Of a stretch of 64,000 bases of DNA, positions 31,857 through 41,246 are shown piece after piece. Position numbers and translations under genes: made by a program. The notes beneath the pieces were generated by a model that was not told where the DNA came from, did no database searches, and worked only from the letters and a program-made list of their open reading frames with translations. Numbering within the stretch: position 1 is the first letter of the stretch; the number at the start of each line of letters is the position of its first letter. The stretch covers positions 42,796-106,795 of the forward strand of contig NZ_BJUZ01000005.1 in NCBI RefSeq assembly GCF_007988885.1. The letters are read 5' to 3'. This DNA is from Gluconobacter wancherniae NBRC 103581. Its GTDB lineage: Bacteria; Pseudomonadota; Alphaproteobacteria; Acetobacterales; Acetobacteraceae.

Positions 31857-33197
31857 ATGACATCAGCTTCTGTCCCTGTATTTGTGATTGTGGGTGGAGG
31901 TGCGAGCGGTACGTTGCTCGCGCTTCACCTGCGCAACGCAAATGTTCAGGCACGTATTATTATTCTTGATCCTGCTGAAAAACCGGCTCTGGGTCTCGCA
32001 TATTCCACGTCCTGCCCGCAGCATCTTCTGAATGTCCGCAATTGTTCGATGAGCGCATTTCCTGAAGATCCCGATCATTTTCTGCGCTGGTTGCGAGAGA
32101 CTGTTGACGTAGGTGCTGCCCCCCATAATTTTTCACCGAGAATGATATTTGGCCAGTATCTGCGGCAATGTTGGCATGATGCAGAGCCCGAGCACTGGCA
32201 GGTTCGTGCAACGGACTGTTACCGCGAAGACGGACAGTGGCACCTGGATCTGGATGATGGGCGTGTTTTGCTCGCGGATGTCGTGATCCTCGCTCAAGGA
32301 AATTTTGATCCGGCAGCTTTGCGGAATGTGGAGCCTCGGGCTCAGGCTGAGGGCGTGTATGAGCATAATGCCTGGCAGCAGGTTCTTTATGATGAGACAG
32401 GCGCTGAAATGTCCGTCGTTCTGGCAGGAACGGGGCTAACGGCGGTGGATGTTGTTGTGAAGCTTCGCGAGAGCGGTCATCGCGGGAAAATTACAGCCTT
32501 GTCGCGACACGGATGGCCTCCACAGGCTCATCTGTCGCAATCAACGCCCTGTGTTCCTCCTATCGTGGATGCGCAGATGCTTCTGACGGCTGTGGGATGT
32601 CTTAAAGCGTTCAAAAAAGCAGTGCGTGGCGGCATGCCTTGGAGGACGGCCGTAGATTCGCTGCGCTGCGTTAGTAACCGGATCTGGCTGTCCATGCCTG
32701 TGGTGGAACGACAGCGATTCCGCCGACATTTACAAAGACGTTGGGATATTGCGCGTCATCGTATTGCTCCTGAAGTTGCGGCGTTACTGGAGAGCGAGAT
32801 ACGGGAGGGGCGGCTGGTTTTTGCGCGGGGCCATGTCCATTCCGTTGGATTGCAGGGCAAGTGTGCAGAGGTCACGGTTGGCACTTCTGAAGGCATGAAG
32901 GTTTTGCAGGCTGACCGTGTGGTGAATTGTACCGGGCCGCATCGGGATTATCTGAAAGTTGGCTCTCCACTTCTGAAAAACATGCTGGAACGTGGTGACC
33001 TCAGGCAAAGTGTTCTGGGTGGTGGGCTGGAATGTCTGGAAGACGGCGCTCTGACGGATGTGCGGGGCGACACTCACGGCGATATTTTTGCGATTGGCCC
33101 GATGCGGATTGGTACGCTTTTTGAGTCCGTCGCCATTCCGGAGATCCGGGATCAGGCCGCGGCGCTCGCAGGCCTGCTTGCAAAGAGGGCTGCATGA
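31857..33197 (+). CDS. FAD/NAD(P)-binding oxidoreductase (NAD_binding_9-like)
   Basis: 446 residues. The N-terminal dinucleotide fold starts FVIVGGGASGTLLALHLRNA with the GxGxxG-type loop in the GGGASG form, followed by PALGLAYSTSCPQHLLNVR, which is characteristic of the HI0933/YdhS-like group. A second Rossmann unit begins near SVVLAGTGLTAVDVVVKLRE. It likely binds FAD and NAD(P)H, with an unknown substrate. ATG at 31857 has GGAAGG six bases upstream. It overlaps the LysR gene by 4 bases (ATGA), so the regulator probably controls this operon. Confidence 0.83.
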   Translation: MTSASVPVFVIVGGGASGTLLALHLRNANVQARIIILDPAEKPALGLAYSTSCPQHLLNVRNCSMSAFPEDPDHFLRWLRETVDVGAAPHNFSPRMIFGQYLRQCWHDAEPEHWQVRATDCYREDGQWHLDLDDGRVLLADVVILAQGNFDPAALRNVEPRAQAEGVYEHNAWQQVLYDETGAEMSVVLAGTGLTAVDVVVKLRESGHRGKITALSRHGWPPQAHLSQSTPCVPPIVDAQMLLTAVGCLKAFKKAVRGGMPWRTAVDSLRCVSNRIWLSMPVVERQRFRRHLQRRWDIARHRIAPEVAALLESEIREGRLVFARGHVHSVGLQGKCAEVTVGTSEGMKVLQADRVVNCTGPHRDYLKVGSPLLKNMLERGDLRQSVLGGGLECLEDGALTDVRGDTHGDIFAIGPMRIGTLFESVAIPEIRDQAAALAGLLAKRAA

Positions 33198-34078
33198 CGC
33201 TTGATCAACTGCGTGTTTTTCTGGCGGTGGCAGAACGTGAGCATGTGACGGAAGCTGCACGCGTGCTCAACCTCACGCAATCTGCGGTGAGCCATGCAAT
33301 CTCAATGCTTGAAGCCGGGTGTGGTCTGTCATTGTTCAGTCGTATTGGCAGGCGTATCGAACTGACAGACGCCGGGCGCCTGCTGCAGGTGGAAGCGCAG
33401 GCTGTGATTGCGCGCATGGCGGCTTTGAAAGCCAGAATGGCTGATTTTGCAGGTTTGGGTTCAGGTGTTCTGAATCTGCATGCCAGTCAGACGATTGCAG
33501 GCTACTGGCTACCGGGGCGCCTGATGGCTTTTCGAGCGCTTTACCCTGGCGTTGAGCTGCGGATGCAGGCTGGAAACACGGCGGAGGTTTGCAGATCAGT
33601 TCGAGAGGGCCATGCAACGCTTGGTCTGATTGAGGGGGAAGTAGATCTGTCGGACCTGCGCTGTGAGACGGTGGCTCTGGACAGGCTTCTGCTCGTGGTG
33701 GCGCCATTCCATCCATGGAAAAATACTCCGCCTCAGACTGTTCCAGAATTGGTGGGTTCGGACTGGATTCTCAGGGAGACGGGATCTGGCACGCGCGGGG
33801 TGCTGGAGAACGTGCTGCGTGGATCGGGAATGACCGTGGGAGATCTGTCTGTGCTGATGGAATTCAGCTCGAATGAGGCAGTGCGTGCTGCTGTGGAAGC
33901 GGGGGGTGCGGCAACCGTGTTGTCTGCATCAGTTGTGGCAGGGTCATTGGAGGCAGGGCTCCTGCACGCCGTTCCATTCTTGCTTCCTGAACGGCGGTAT
34001 GTGCTGGTGTCCTGCCCTCAGAGGGATCCCGGTCCGAGTGGGGCTGCTTTCGCGGCTTTTCTGACCGGGGGCGGGTAG
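33194..34078 (+). CDS. LysR family transcriptional regulator
   Basis: 294 residues. The winged helix-turn-helix spans about 1-60 (LDQLRVFLAVAEREHVTEAA, LNLTQSAVSHAISMLEAGCG), followed by the effector-binding domain beginning LGSGVLNLHASQTIAGYWLP and a C-terminal TVLSASVVAGSLEAG segment. The pattern resembles CysB/NAC-like regulators but the ligand is unknown. It overlaps the FAD oxidoreductase gene by 4 bases and converges with the second porin (1 base between the stops). Confidence 0.9.
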   Translation: MTLDQLRVFLAVAEREHVTEAARVLNLTQSAVSHAISMLEAGCGLSLFSRIGRRIELTDAGRLLQVEAQAVIARMAALKARMADFAGLGSGVLNLHASQTIAGYWLPGRLMAFRALYPGVELRMQAGNTAEVCRSVREGHATLGLIEGEVDLSDLRCETVALDRLLLVVAPFHPWKNTPPQTVPELVGSDWILRETGSGTRGVLENVLRGSGMTVGDLSVLMEFSSNEAVRAAVEAGGAATVLSASVVAGSLEAGLLHAVPFLLPERRYVLVSCPQRDPGPSGAAFAAFLTGGG

Positions 34079-34079
34079 A

Positions 34080-35612
34080 TCAGAAGAACTGGATGTGTGA
34101 GCGGAAGCCGAGCATCGCTGCGTTTCGCAGGGCTGCCTGGGCACCCGGCCGGATGAAGTACTGGAAGTCTGGTGCGAACGTGACGCCGCGCATCACACGG
34201 ATGCGATAGGTGGCTTCAAGAACTTCGCCAAACGACTGTGGGCCATAAGAGCCGTTCAGAAGCGGCTGTCCCTGTTCCATCTGCAGGATCTGTGTGCTGG
34301 TGACGTTGTTGGCGACCTTCACATACATGAAGTTGATGCCGATCGTATCGAATGGACGTGCACGCAGCAGGCCACTGTCCACGAAGCCCATTTGGTACTG
34401 TTGTGCGCGGGTCGAATTGCGGGGACTGTTGGCGTAGAAACCAGCGACGAGTGTCAGGCCTGCTTCCTTGTTGGCAGCATTGTGATGGCGCCAGACCATC
34501 TGGTCAGCCAGGAACCATGCAGCCCAGGAGCCATGCAGCTTACGGGCCGGAAGGCCGCTGAGGGCAAATGCGTTGCCGTTGCTATCATAATATGTGTCGT
34601 TGTGATCGATCGTATCGACAGCATAGCCGACCTTGTAGTGACCCGGCAGTTTGTCAGCTCCAAAGACTGGCTCCCAGCCTGCTTCTACAGGGATGGATTC
34701 ACCGTTGATATCAGCGCCGTTGAACTTGAAGCCCGTGCGATACTGCGTGTTGCCGTAAATACCCGCCTGACTGAAATACACGCCTGCCTGAATATAGGTA
34801 TGCGTGGTGGGGCGTACGCGAACGCGGGTAGCCCATACGCCGTCAGGGTAGGAAGAATGCGCTGTATTTTCACCGGCGGCTTTGGGGTTACCGCAGAAGG
34901 CGTTGTTCATGAACGTGCAGTATAGCGGATTTGACGAGAAATCGTTCAGGAACGGAATACGTCCTGCCACGATGTCGAAATGACCGTGTGCAAGCGTCTC
35001 TTCGCCGTATGCGTAAACCAGATGGACGACGACGTTACCGCCTGCGCCGTAGATTTCGGAGCTGGGGTTGAGGTTATCGCCGAACATGCGGCTTGCTGGA
35101 ATACCGTAACGGCCAACCATGACCGTATGCGTGGAGAAACCGCGGACACCCGCCAGCTTTTCCCAGTCGATATCGGTCTCAAAGCTGTACTGGCCAGCGT
35201 TGCTGCTTCCCTGTCTCAACCCATAGCCCGGTGTTGGCTTGGTGATCGCGCCCGTGAATTCGTTGGTGTTGTCCATCAGCAGCGCAATGCCTTTGCGCCG
35301 CAGGGCCGTATTCCATCCGAATGGGTCCGTGAGTAGCGCTTCCGGGTGAGGAAGCGGAGGAACAGTGCTGCCGTCGAAATGGATCTGATCTAGCGGCGTA
35401 TCCACGCGCTCACTGGCCTGAACAGAGTTCTGGTCTGGCCACTCAGATGTGGCAACGGTTGGGAGGACCTGCATCCGTGGGGCCACGGTAATGGCCTTTT
35501 TCAGGGGCGTACTTGTGGTCGCTTTGGAGGACGCGGCTGTGGTCTGGGCGACAGCTGCTGCAGGGAGGAGGGAAACCGCACAGAGGACGGCTGGAAAACT
35601 CAGGCGATGCAA
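34080..35612 (-). CDS. oprB: Carbohydrate-selective porin, OprB family (paralogue 2)
   Basis: 510 residues from the TTG at 35612, where AAGGAA stands eight bases upstream and the resulting N-terminus (HRLSFPAVLCAVSLLPAAA, cleavage near VAQTT) is a clean signal peptide. The frame is open to a GTG at 35663, but that would bury the signal. The barrel has the same sequence order as the porin at 781-2325: LTDPFGWNTALRRKGIALLM near the start, GHYKVGYAVDT in the middle and the late FAPDFQYFIRPGA, about 60 residues before the final strand. Uptake of sugars or polyols is expected. Confidence 0.87.
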   Translation of the reverse strand: MHRLSFPAVLCAVSLLPAAAVAQTTAASSKATTSTPLKKAITVAPRMQVLPTVATSEWPDQNSVQASERVDTPLDQIHFDGSTVPPLPHPEALLTDPFGWNTALRRKGIALLMDNTNEFTGAITKPTPGYGLRQGSSNAGQYSFETDIDWEKLAGVRGFSTHTVMVGRYGIPASRMFGDNLNPSSEIYGAGGNVVVHLVYAYGEETLAHGHFDIVAGRIPFLNDFSSNPLYCTFMNNAFCGNPKAAGENTAHSSYPDGVWATRVRVRPTTHTYIQAGVYFSQAGIYGNTQYRTGFKFNGADINGESIPVEAGWEPVFGADKLPGHYKVGYAVDTIDHNDTYYDSNGNAFALSGLPARKLHGSWAAWFLADQMVWRHHNAANKEAGLTLVAGFYANSPRNSTRAQQYQMGFVDSGLLRARPFDTIGINFMYVKVANNVTSTQILQMEQGQPLLNGSYGPQSFGEVLEATYRIRVMRGVTFAPDFQYFIRPGAQAALRNAAMLGFRSHIQFF

Positions 35613-35726
35613 GTCGCTGTTCCTTGGGACAACGGGTGAAATCAATTTAATCTTGTCACACAAAGAACGTTAGAATGCACATTAAATTTGGGAATTTTCC
35701 CCTGCCCAACGCATTAGTGAACAAAA

Positions 35727-35759
35727 AAGCCTCGTCCTTATAAGAAAAGGACGAGGCTT
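35727..35759 (-). terminator. Intrinsic terminator downstream of ppa
   Basis: Perfect 13-bp stem (AAGCCTCGTCCTT / AAGGACGAGGCTT) followed on the minus strand by a six-T run. It is a strong rho-independent terminator for transcription coming out of ppa. Confidence 0.85.
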
Positions 35760-35771
35760 CGAACCAATGAT

Positions 35772-35798
35772 ACCCAACGGCAAAAGTTGCCGTTGGGT
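35772..35798 (-). terminator. Second hairpin downstream of ppa
   Basis: Perfect 12-bp stem (ACCCAACGGCAA / TTGCCGTTGGGT) with a 3-base loop, between the ppa stop and the terminator at 35727. It has no T run and may stabilise the 3' end. Confidence 0.65.
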
Positions 35799-35810
35799 TA
35801 TTTCAAATGA

Positions 35811-36332
35811 TTACTTGGCAGCGGCAAGTGCGGCAAGAATGGCTTTGCCAGCCTCTTCCTTGTCAGCCCAGCCGGAAACCTTGACCCATTTGTTGGGCTC
35901 CAGATCTTTGTAGCGCTCGAAGAAATGCTCGATGGCGCGCAGTGTGATTTTTGGCAGGTCGTGGATGGACTGAACGTCCGTGAACTGCGGGTGGATCTTG
36001 TCGTGCGGAACGCAGATGATCTTCTCGTCCTGCCCGCTCTCGTCTTCCATTTTCAGCATGCCGATCGGGCGTGCGCGGATGACCGCGCCCGGGACGACTG
36101 CAGCCGGTGTCAGGACCAGCGCGTCTGCCGGGTCGCCGTCAGCGGCGAGAGTGTTTGGAATGAAGCCGTAGGCTGCAGGATACGCCATAGGCGTGAACAG
36201 GAAACGGTCTACCACAATGGCCCCGCTGTCCTTGTCCACTTCGTATTTCACCTGGGAGCCCTGTGGGATCTCGATGACGACGTTGATGTCGTTTGGCACG
36301 TCTTTGCCGGCAGAAATCTTGGAGATGTCCAT
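35811..36332 (-). CDS. ppa: Inorganic pyrophosphatase, family I
   Basis: 173 residues, the standard length of the soluble family I enzyme, which splits pyrophosphate to drive biosynthesis. Active-site residues are visible: VIEIPQGSQVKYEVDK, the FLFTPMAYPAAYGFIPNTLA segment, and the metal-binding DGDPADALVLTPAAV with its three Asp. The second cluster is MKMEDE-like in LKMEDESGQDEKIICVPHD. It is followed by two hairpins. Confidence 0.95.
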   Translation of the reverse strand: MDISKISAGKDVPNDINVVIEIPQGSQVKYEVDKDSGAIVVDRFLFTPMAYPAAYGFIPNTLAADGDPADALVLTPAAVVPGAVIRARPIGMLKMEDESGQDEKIICVPHDKIHPQFTDVQSIHDLPKITLRAIEHFFERYKDLEPNKWVKVSGWADKEEAGKAILAALAAAK

Positions 36333-36420
36333 GACAGTCCTGTCCTGGTAGGTGGTTGTGTGATGCGTCTGATACTACCGGCGCAGGCCTGATCTGCCCA
36401 GGGGGCGTCTAAGACGCAGA

Positions 36421-36461
36421 AAAGGGCCCTTTTCCGCCTTGTGAGCGGAAAAGAACCCTTT
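36421..36461 (-). terminator. Terminator-like hairpin between the small secreted gene and ppa
   Basis: AAAGGG...CCCTTT and inner TTTTCCGC / GCGGAAAA stems pair around a 7-base loop, just after the stop at 36490 in minus-strand reading. It should end the secreted-protein transcript before ppa. Confidence 0.6.
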
Positions 36462-36489
36462 GTCGGCAACGTCTGGAAAGGCCTGGACC

Positions 36490-36882
36490 TTATAGGTAGG
36501 GCTGCGAAGCCTTCACGGCGTTTGCGCAGGCTTCCTTGCGATCATCGATCGATGTGTAGGCCGTAATGATGAAGGTGCTGCCGTTGCGGGCGAACTGGCC
36601 AGCCGTGCCGAGGGCATAGTCGTAGTTGCCTGTCTCGTTGGGCTCGGTTGTCTTGTACTTTTCGCTCAGCCCGTACAGAATCGGGTTGCCGACTTCATAA
36701 GACACGTACTCATGTTCCGTGCAGTAGTTCATGATTCCGGCGAGATTAGACGGGGAAACGTTCGAGAAATCTTTGCTCGGAGTGCCCTGGATCGGATCTG
36801 GAACAGGTGGGGTCTGTGCGTGCGCAGCGGAGGCTGCAAGACCCAGTGCAAGGCCGATAACGGGCGCAATGCGACGAAACAT
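36490..36882 (-). CDS. Small secreted protein (DUF2501-like)
   Basis: 130 residues from the ATG at 36882. The signal peptide is RRIAPVIGLALGLAASAAHA with cleavage before QTPP. The mature part has two Cys (NLAGIMNYCTEHEYVS and KEACANAVKASQPYL), probably a disulfide. The order of a Cys in a helix of the type NxxGVLxYC and a late C-x-x-V motif recalls the DUF2501/YjjA family, but I cannot be sure. Function unknown. It is between the FUSC transporter and ppa, same strand. Confidence 0.65.
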   Translation of the reverse strand: MFRRIAPVIGLALGLAASAAHAQTPPVPDPIQGTPSKDFSNVSPSNLAGIMNYCTEHEYVSYEVGNPILYGLSEKYKTTEPNETGNYDYALGTAGQFARNGSTFIITAYTSIDDRKEACANAVKASQPYL

Positions 36883-36993
36883 GGCGGTATCCTCTCTTAA
36901 GATCCCTGTTTTCCGCGGCAACCCGCGGTCAGTTGCGGAGATTTCTCCCCGCTGCGGGAAAAAGAAAGAGCGTTGCAGAACATTTCTGCGTGA

Positions 36994-39138
36994 TCATCGC
37001 TCATTTGGATCAAAATATGGCGATCTCGCATCGAAAAAGACGCGGTTGGTGTCAAGCTCTGCTGAAATGACATCGAGGCTCGTCAGGGCAGCAATCAGGA
37101 CGAATCGTTCACGCGGACGGTGTTCGATGGTCTCTTCGCGGCGTAGGCGAGAGATGGCGAGGTTCGTCGCCCGTAGCGTTCGTCCGTAATGCCCGTGATA
37201 GCGGCCGCTGAAATGGCTCATCCTTGCCATAACGAGATCCAGCGCCCGACGTGCAGGCCATGAGAGGCCGGAAGCGTGCTGGATCGCCTCGATGCGAAGC
37301 AGGTTGAGCATCACGCGCATCGCGGACAGAATTCCGTTCAGATAGGCGCTGATGACCGGACTTGGCGTGTTGCCTGCATTGTTCATAAGTCGCACGAACC
37401 GGTCCACGTTCCGTGAAACGATGCTGTCGACCGTTTCGCGCCCCTTGCCTGCGGCGATGCGGTGAAGGTCTTTGAGAATATGTTCACGCATCGTCCAGCG
37501 CTGATGGGCTGCGTCGTAGGGCAGGAAGACCCTGTACATCCATGTGGCGTATAGCAGCCCCAGAATGAGGGGCAGGGCCGTATTGAAATACGCAATCTCG
37601 TCTGTCCGGTCCTGATTGGAGGGGCCAATCATGATGGGCAGGAAGAGGTTGTAAGACACGGCCGAAAGCGTGAGGGGCGGGAAGGCGAACGCCAGGCCGC
37701 CGAGCATCATGGCCAGTCCGGACCACATGGCCAGCATCTCGAATACCGTAGGTTTTCCAAGTAGTGCGAGATCAAGGATACCGCCTGCGATCACCGCGCA
37801 ACATGCCCCTCGCAGGAAGGACTGCGTGGCGAGGGCAGGGCGTTCAAGTGTGGAAAACAGGCTGCAGACGATGGCCACGAACATGATGAACGCAAGCCCG
37901 GAGGACCATGCTGTGGCGATCCAGATCAGACCTGCTCCAAATATGGTTACGGAGGCACGGAGGCTGTTGGCTATTGCCTGTTCCCAGTCCCTGTAAGAGC
38001 GAATCGGTGCGTGGAAACTGTCGTGCTTTTGAGGGTTGCGGGCGGCTTCGAACTGACGGAGCGCCATGCGCAGGGTGTCGATCAGCTCAACGAGGCCTTG
38101 CTGGAGCATGCCGTGCCTCAGGATTGCCTCGCGGGTATCGTGCTCTGTGTCTTCTGCTTCGAACGCTGCCACCACTTTCAGGCGGCATTCGCGATGAAGG
38201 TCGCGCAGATCAGCAAGGATGGGAGAAATGCCTTCGGGCCCATTCAGGCGATCAGGGATATCCAGAAGAAACCTGCGGATATTGTCTGCCTCTATGCGAA
38301 AGGCATCATCCTGGCTCAGGGGAAGGCGCATGAGTGTTGCGAGGTCCTGCGCCCGTGCAAGAAGGACTGCTATGTCGGCGAGGGCTGCGCGGGTATGATC
38401 GCCTGCGTGATCGTGGCGACCGAGTTCGACCTCCGCAAACTCCACCTGGTCTCCGAGGGCTGTTACGTTGCCAAAGACGCCCTGCATGTCTTTCAGGGCC
38501 TTCGGATCACCGGCGAGAACGCCCGAGACGGCGCCAAGCGCTGATTTGAGGGCCCCTTCGAATGTACCGGCCAGTTGCTGTCTGGTGCGCTTGGTCAGGC
38601 CGAGTTGGAAAAGGCCGGATATGGATGCTTCAAGAACAATGCCCAGAACGATGTATGTCGCGCGGGATGCGGCAATACTAAAAATATGGTTTGGGTCTGC
38701 GATTCCGTCGAGAGAGATGATCGCGTAGGTGAAGCCCGTTGCCCGCATGCCGTGGATGCGGTAATTCGTCATGGACGCCGGGCCGGGCAGGAATGTCCCG
38801 ATCATGCAGAATATGCCGATGCCACCGGCCAGAAGCAGGATGAACATCAGGGGGGACTGCGGAAAGGCTGCCACCAGCCCTACGCCGCAGATGACCCCCA
38901 GCACCATGCCAAAGAGGTGCCATTTTGCCTTGGCGAGGCTCCGTCCGCGTGTTCCCTGTGCGACCATCCAGACAGTCAGTGCGGCCCATTGCGGGCTGCC
39001 GAGCTCCATCCACAGGGCAATTCCCAGTGCGAGGAGGGACGTACAGGTTGTCCTTAGGGCGTAACCGGCCATGACCGGGTCCGGAGCGTAGAGCCAGCGC
39101 AGTTTTCGCCACGGGGCGAAAGTTGCTGCTCCGGTCAC
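36994..39138 (-). CDS. FUSC family membrane transporter (fusaric-acid resistance/aromatic efflux type)
   Basis: 714 residues with the repeated FUSC layout. An N-terminal bundle of about six spans (the segment LIQ-free ALGIALWMELGSPQWAALTV, MVAQGTRGRSLAKAKWHLFG) leads to a large cytoplasmic domain (about 190-380). A second set of spans follows (SLRASVTIFGAGLIWIATAW, MFVAIVCSLFSTLERPALAT) with a final cytoplasmic tail. The RGRSLAKAKWHLFGMVLG segment is typical for the YccS/AaeB family of efflux proteins, which export aromatic acids or fusaric acid together with a membrane fusion protein. No partner gene is seen next to it. Confidence 0.88.
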   Translation of the reverse strand: MTGAATFAPWRKLRWLYAPDPVMAGYALRTTCTSLLALGIALWMELGSPQWAALTVWMVAQGTRGRSLAKAKWHLFGMVLGVICGVGLVAAFPQSPLMFILLLAGGIGIFCMIGTFLPGPASMTNYRIHGMRATGFTYAIISLDGIADPNHIFSIAASRATYIVLGIVLEASISGLFQLGLTKRTRQQLAGTFEGALKSALGAVSGVLAGDPKALKDMQGVFGNVTALGDQVEFAEVELGRHDHAGDHTRAALADIAVLLARAQDLATLMRLPLSQDDAFRIEADNIRRFLLDIPDRLNGPEGISPILADLRDLHRECRLKVVAAFEAEDTEHDTREAILRHGMLQQGLVELIDTLRMALRQFEAARNPQKHDSFHAPIRSYRDWEQAIANSLRASVTIFGAGLIWIATAWSSGLAFIMFVAIVCSLFSTLERPALATQSFLRGACCAVIAGGILDLALLGKPTVFEMLAMWSGLAMMLGGLAFAFPPLTLSAVSYNLFLPIMIGPSNQDRTDEIAYFNTALPLILGLLYATWMYRVFLPYDAAHQRWTMREHILKDLHRIAAGKGRETVDSIVSRNVDRFVRLMNNAGNTPSPVISAYLNGILSAMRVMLNLLRIEAIQHASGLSWPARRALDLVMARMSHFSGRYHGHYGRTLRATNLAISRLRREETIEHRPRERFVLIAALTSLDVISAELDTNRVFFDARSPYFDPNER

Positions 39139-39355
39139 TCTGAGGAACCGTCCGGTATTTTAGGGATCGAGAGTTTTTCAGGCATGATTTCCCCACGGCA
39201 GATGGCTGCACGATGCCATCTCGGAACGTCGGCAGAGATCCACGAGGGCCTGTCGGGAGGCGGGAAGGCAGATAAGAGTATAACGAAATTGAAGGTTTTG
39301 CCACGATGGCCTCTTGCAAAAACCTCTCAGGTGAGCAATTTCGTCCTGCACCTGT

Positions 39356-39429
39356 GCGCCTGTAGCTCAATTGGTTAGAGCCGGCCGCTCATAACGGCTT
39401 GGTTGCGGGTTCGAGTCCTGCCGGGCGCA
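39356..39429 (+). tRNA. tRNA with CAT anticodon (probably Ile2, lysidine type)
   Basis: 74 bases. Acceptor stem GCGCCTG / CGGGCGC, D arm AGCTCAATTGGTTAGAGC, anticodon loop with CAT (CCGCTCATAACGG), T arm GCGGGTTCGAGTCCTGC. The tail is not CCA-encoded (A then GGG). The TAGAGCCGGCCGCTCATAAC context resembles alphaproteobacterial tRNA-Ile2, whose C34 is changed to lysidine by TilS, more than the elongator Met tRNA, but this is by eye. Confidence 0.85.
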
Positions 39430-39498
39430 GGGTGCTATTTTTCGTGTGCCCTTGCCGAAGCACACCGCGCATCACCCACCATCATCAGGAGTCCTGCC

Positions 39499-41178
39499 AT
39501 GGCCGCCTACCAGTATGTCTATGTCATGAAGGACCTTACAAAGGCCTATCCGGGTGGCCGCGAGGTCTTCAAGGGCATCACGTTATCCTTTCTCCCTGGC
39601 GTCAAGATCGGTGTCCTCGGCGTCAATGGCGCCGGTAAGTCGACACTGCTCAAGATCATGGCGGGTATCGAGAAGGAATATGGCGGCGAGGCTTGGGCCG
39701 CTGAAGGTACGCGCATCGGCTATCTTGAGCAGGAGCCGAAGCTTGATCCGAATCTGACCGTCGGCGAAAATGTTGCACTCGGTTTCGGCAAGCTCAAGCA
39801 CGCCGTTGACCGCTTCAACGAAATTTCGATGAAGTTCGCCGAGCCGATGTCGGACGACGAGATGACAGCGCTCCTGTCTGAGCAGGCTGAACTTCAGGAA
39901 ACCATCGACGCCGGCGACGGCTGGGAACTGGACCGCAAGCTCGATATCGCGCTCGATGCCCTACGTTGCCCGCCTGCCGACAGCCCGGTGACGAATCTGT
40001 CCGGTGGTGAAAGCCGCCGTGTGGCCCTGTGCCGCCTGCTGCTCGAAAAGCCTGACATTCTGCTGCTTGATGAGCCAACCAACCATCTTGATGCGGAAAG
40101 CGTCAGCTGGCTTGAGAAGACGCTGCGTGACTATCAGGGCACTGTCATGGTCATCACCCATGACCGTTACTTCCTTGATAATGTTACCAACTGGATTCTC
40201 GAGCTTGAGCGTGGCCGTGGTTATCCGTTTGAAGGAAACTACTCTTCCTGGCTCACCCAGAAGCGCAAGCGCCTTGCGCAGGAAGAGAAGGAAGAGAGCG
40301 CCCGCCAGCGTGCGCTTGCAGCCGAGCAGGAGTGGATTTCCAGCTCTCCCAAGGCTCGTCAGGCCAAGAGCAAGGCCCGTATCACCAAGTACGAGGAAAT
40401 GCTTGCTAACAATGCCGAGCGTGCTGGTGGCACGGCGGACATTGTCATCACTCCTGGTCCGCGTCTGGGTGGAACAGTCATTGAGGCTGAGAACCTGTCC
40501 AAGGGATATGGCGATCGCCTCCTGATTGAAAACCTGAACTTCAAGCTTCCGCCGGGCGGTATCGTTGGTGTTATCGGTCCGAATGGTGCGGGTAAGTCCA
40601 CGCTGTTCAAAATGATCACGGGTTATGACCAGCCGGATGTCGGGTCTCTGCGCGTCGGTGAGACCGTTAAGCTGGGTTATGTCGATCAGTCCCGTAACAC
40701 GCTTGATGATGACAAGACGGTCTGGGAAGAGATTTCCGGTGGTACGGATGTCATTCAGCTTGGCAAACGCACTGTGCCGTCACGTGCGTATGTTGGGGCC
40801 TTTAACTTCAAGGGTTCTGACCAGCAGAAGCGCGTAGGCGTCCTGTCCGGTGGTGAGCGTAACCGCGTCCATCTTGCGAAGATGCTGAAGAAGGACAGTA
40901 ACGTTATCCTGCTCGATGAGCCGACCAACGATCTCGATGTTGATACGTTGCGTGCTCTCGAAGATGCGCTGGCGGAGTTTGCAGGCTGCGCCGTGATCAT
41001 CACCCATGATCGCTGGTTCCTTGATCGTCTTGCGACGCATATCCTTGCGTTCGAGGGTGACAGCCATGTCGAGTGGTTCGAGGGGAACTTCCAGGACTAC
41101 GAAGCTGACAAGCGCCGTCGTCTTGGGCCTGATGCAACCGAGCCGGGCCGTATCAAATATCGCCCTCTGGCACGCTGA
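39499..41178 (+). CDS. ettA: Energy-dependent translational throttle protein EttA (ABC-F ATPase)
   Basis: 559 residues with two ABC domains and no membrane part. The first Walker A is GVNGAGKSTLLKIM with signature LSGGESRRVAL and Walker B ILLLDEPTNHLDAESVSWLE. The second is GPNGAGKSTLFKMI with LSGGERNRVHL and VILLDEPTNDLD. The inter-domain linker (P-site interaction motif) contains QKRKRLAQEEKEESARQRAL and SPKARQAKSKARITKYEEML. EttA gates the ribosome at initiation in response to ATP/ADP. The ATG at 39499 has AGGAG eight bases upstream. Confidence 0.95.
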   Translation: MAAYQYVYVMKDLTKAYPGGREVFKGITLSFLPGVKIGVLGVNGAGKSTLLKIMAGIEKEYGGEAWAAEGTRIGYLEQEPKLDPNLTVGENVALGFGKLKHAVDRFNEISMKFAEPMSDDEMTALLSEQAELQETIDAGDGWELDRKLDIALDALRCPPADSPVTNLSGGESRRVALCRLLLEKPDILLLDEPTNHLDAESVSWLEKTLRDYQGTVMVITHDRYFLDNVTNWILELERGRGYPFEGNYSSWLTQKRKRLAQEEKEESARQRALAAEQEWISSSPKARQAKSKARITKYEEMLANNAERAGGTADIVITPGPRLGGTVIEAENLSKGYGDRLLIENLNFKLPPGGIVGVIGPNGAGKSTLFKMITGYDQPDVGSLRVGETVKLGYVDQSRNTLDDDKTVWEEISGGTDVIQLGKRTVPSRAYVGAFNFKGSDQQKRVGVLSGGERNRVHLAKMLKKDSNVILLDEPTNDLDVDTLRALEDALAEFAGCAVIITHDRWFLDRLATHILAFEGDSHVEWFEGNFQDYEADKRRRLGPDATEPGRIKYRPLAR

Positions 41179-41246
41179 TCCTGCCAGTGTCCTTTGTCGG
41201 GCCGGAGCCATGTCGGTTCCGCGCCTGACAATTCGAGGAGGTCCGG

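Noticed and set aside
34392..34925. 177-codon frame antisense to the second porin
   Set aside because: Shadow of the OprB gene, no family resemblance and no ribosome site.
38011..38544. 177-codon plus-strand frame inside the FUSC gene
   Set aside because: Lies within a minus-strand gene with clear membrane repeats; no start context.
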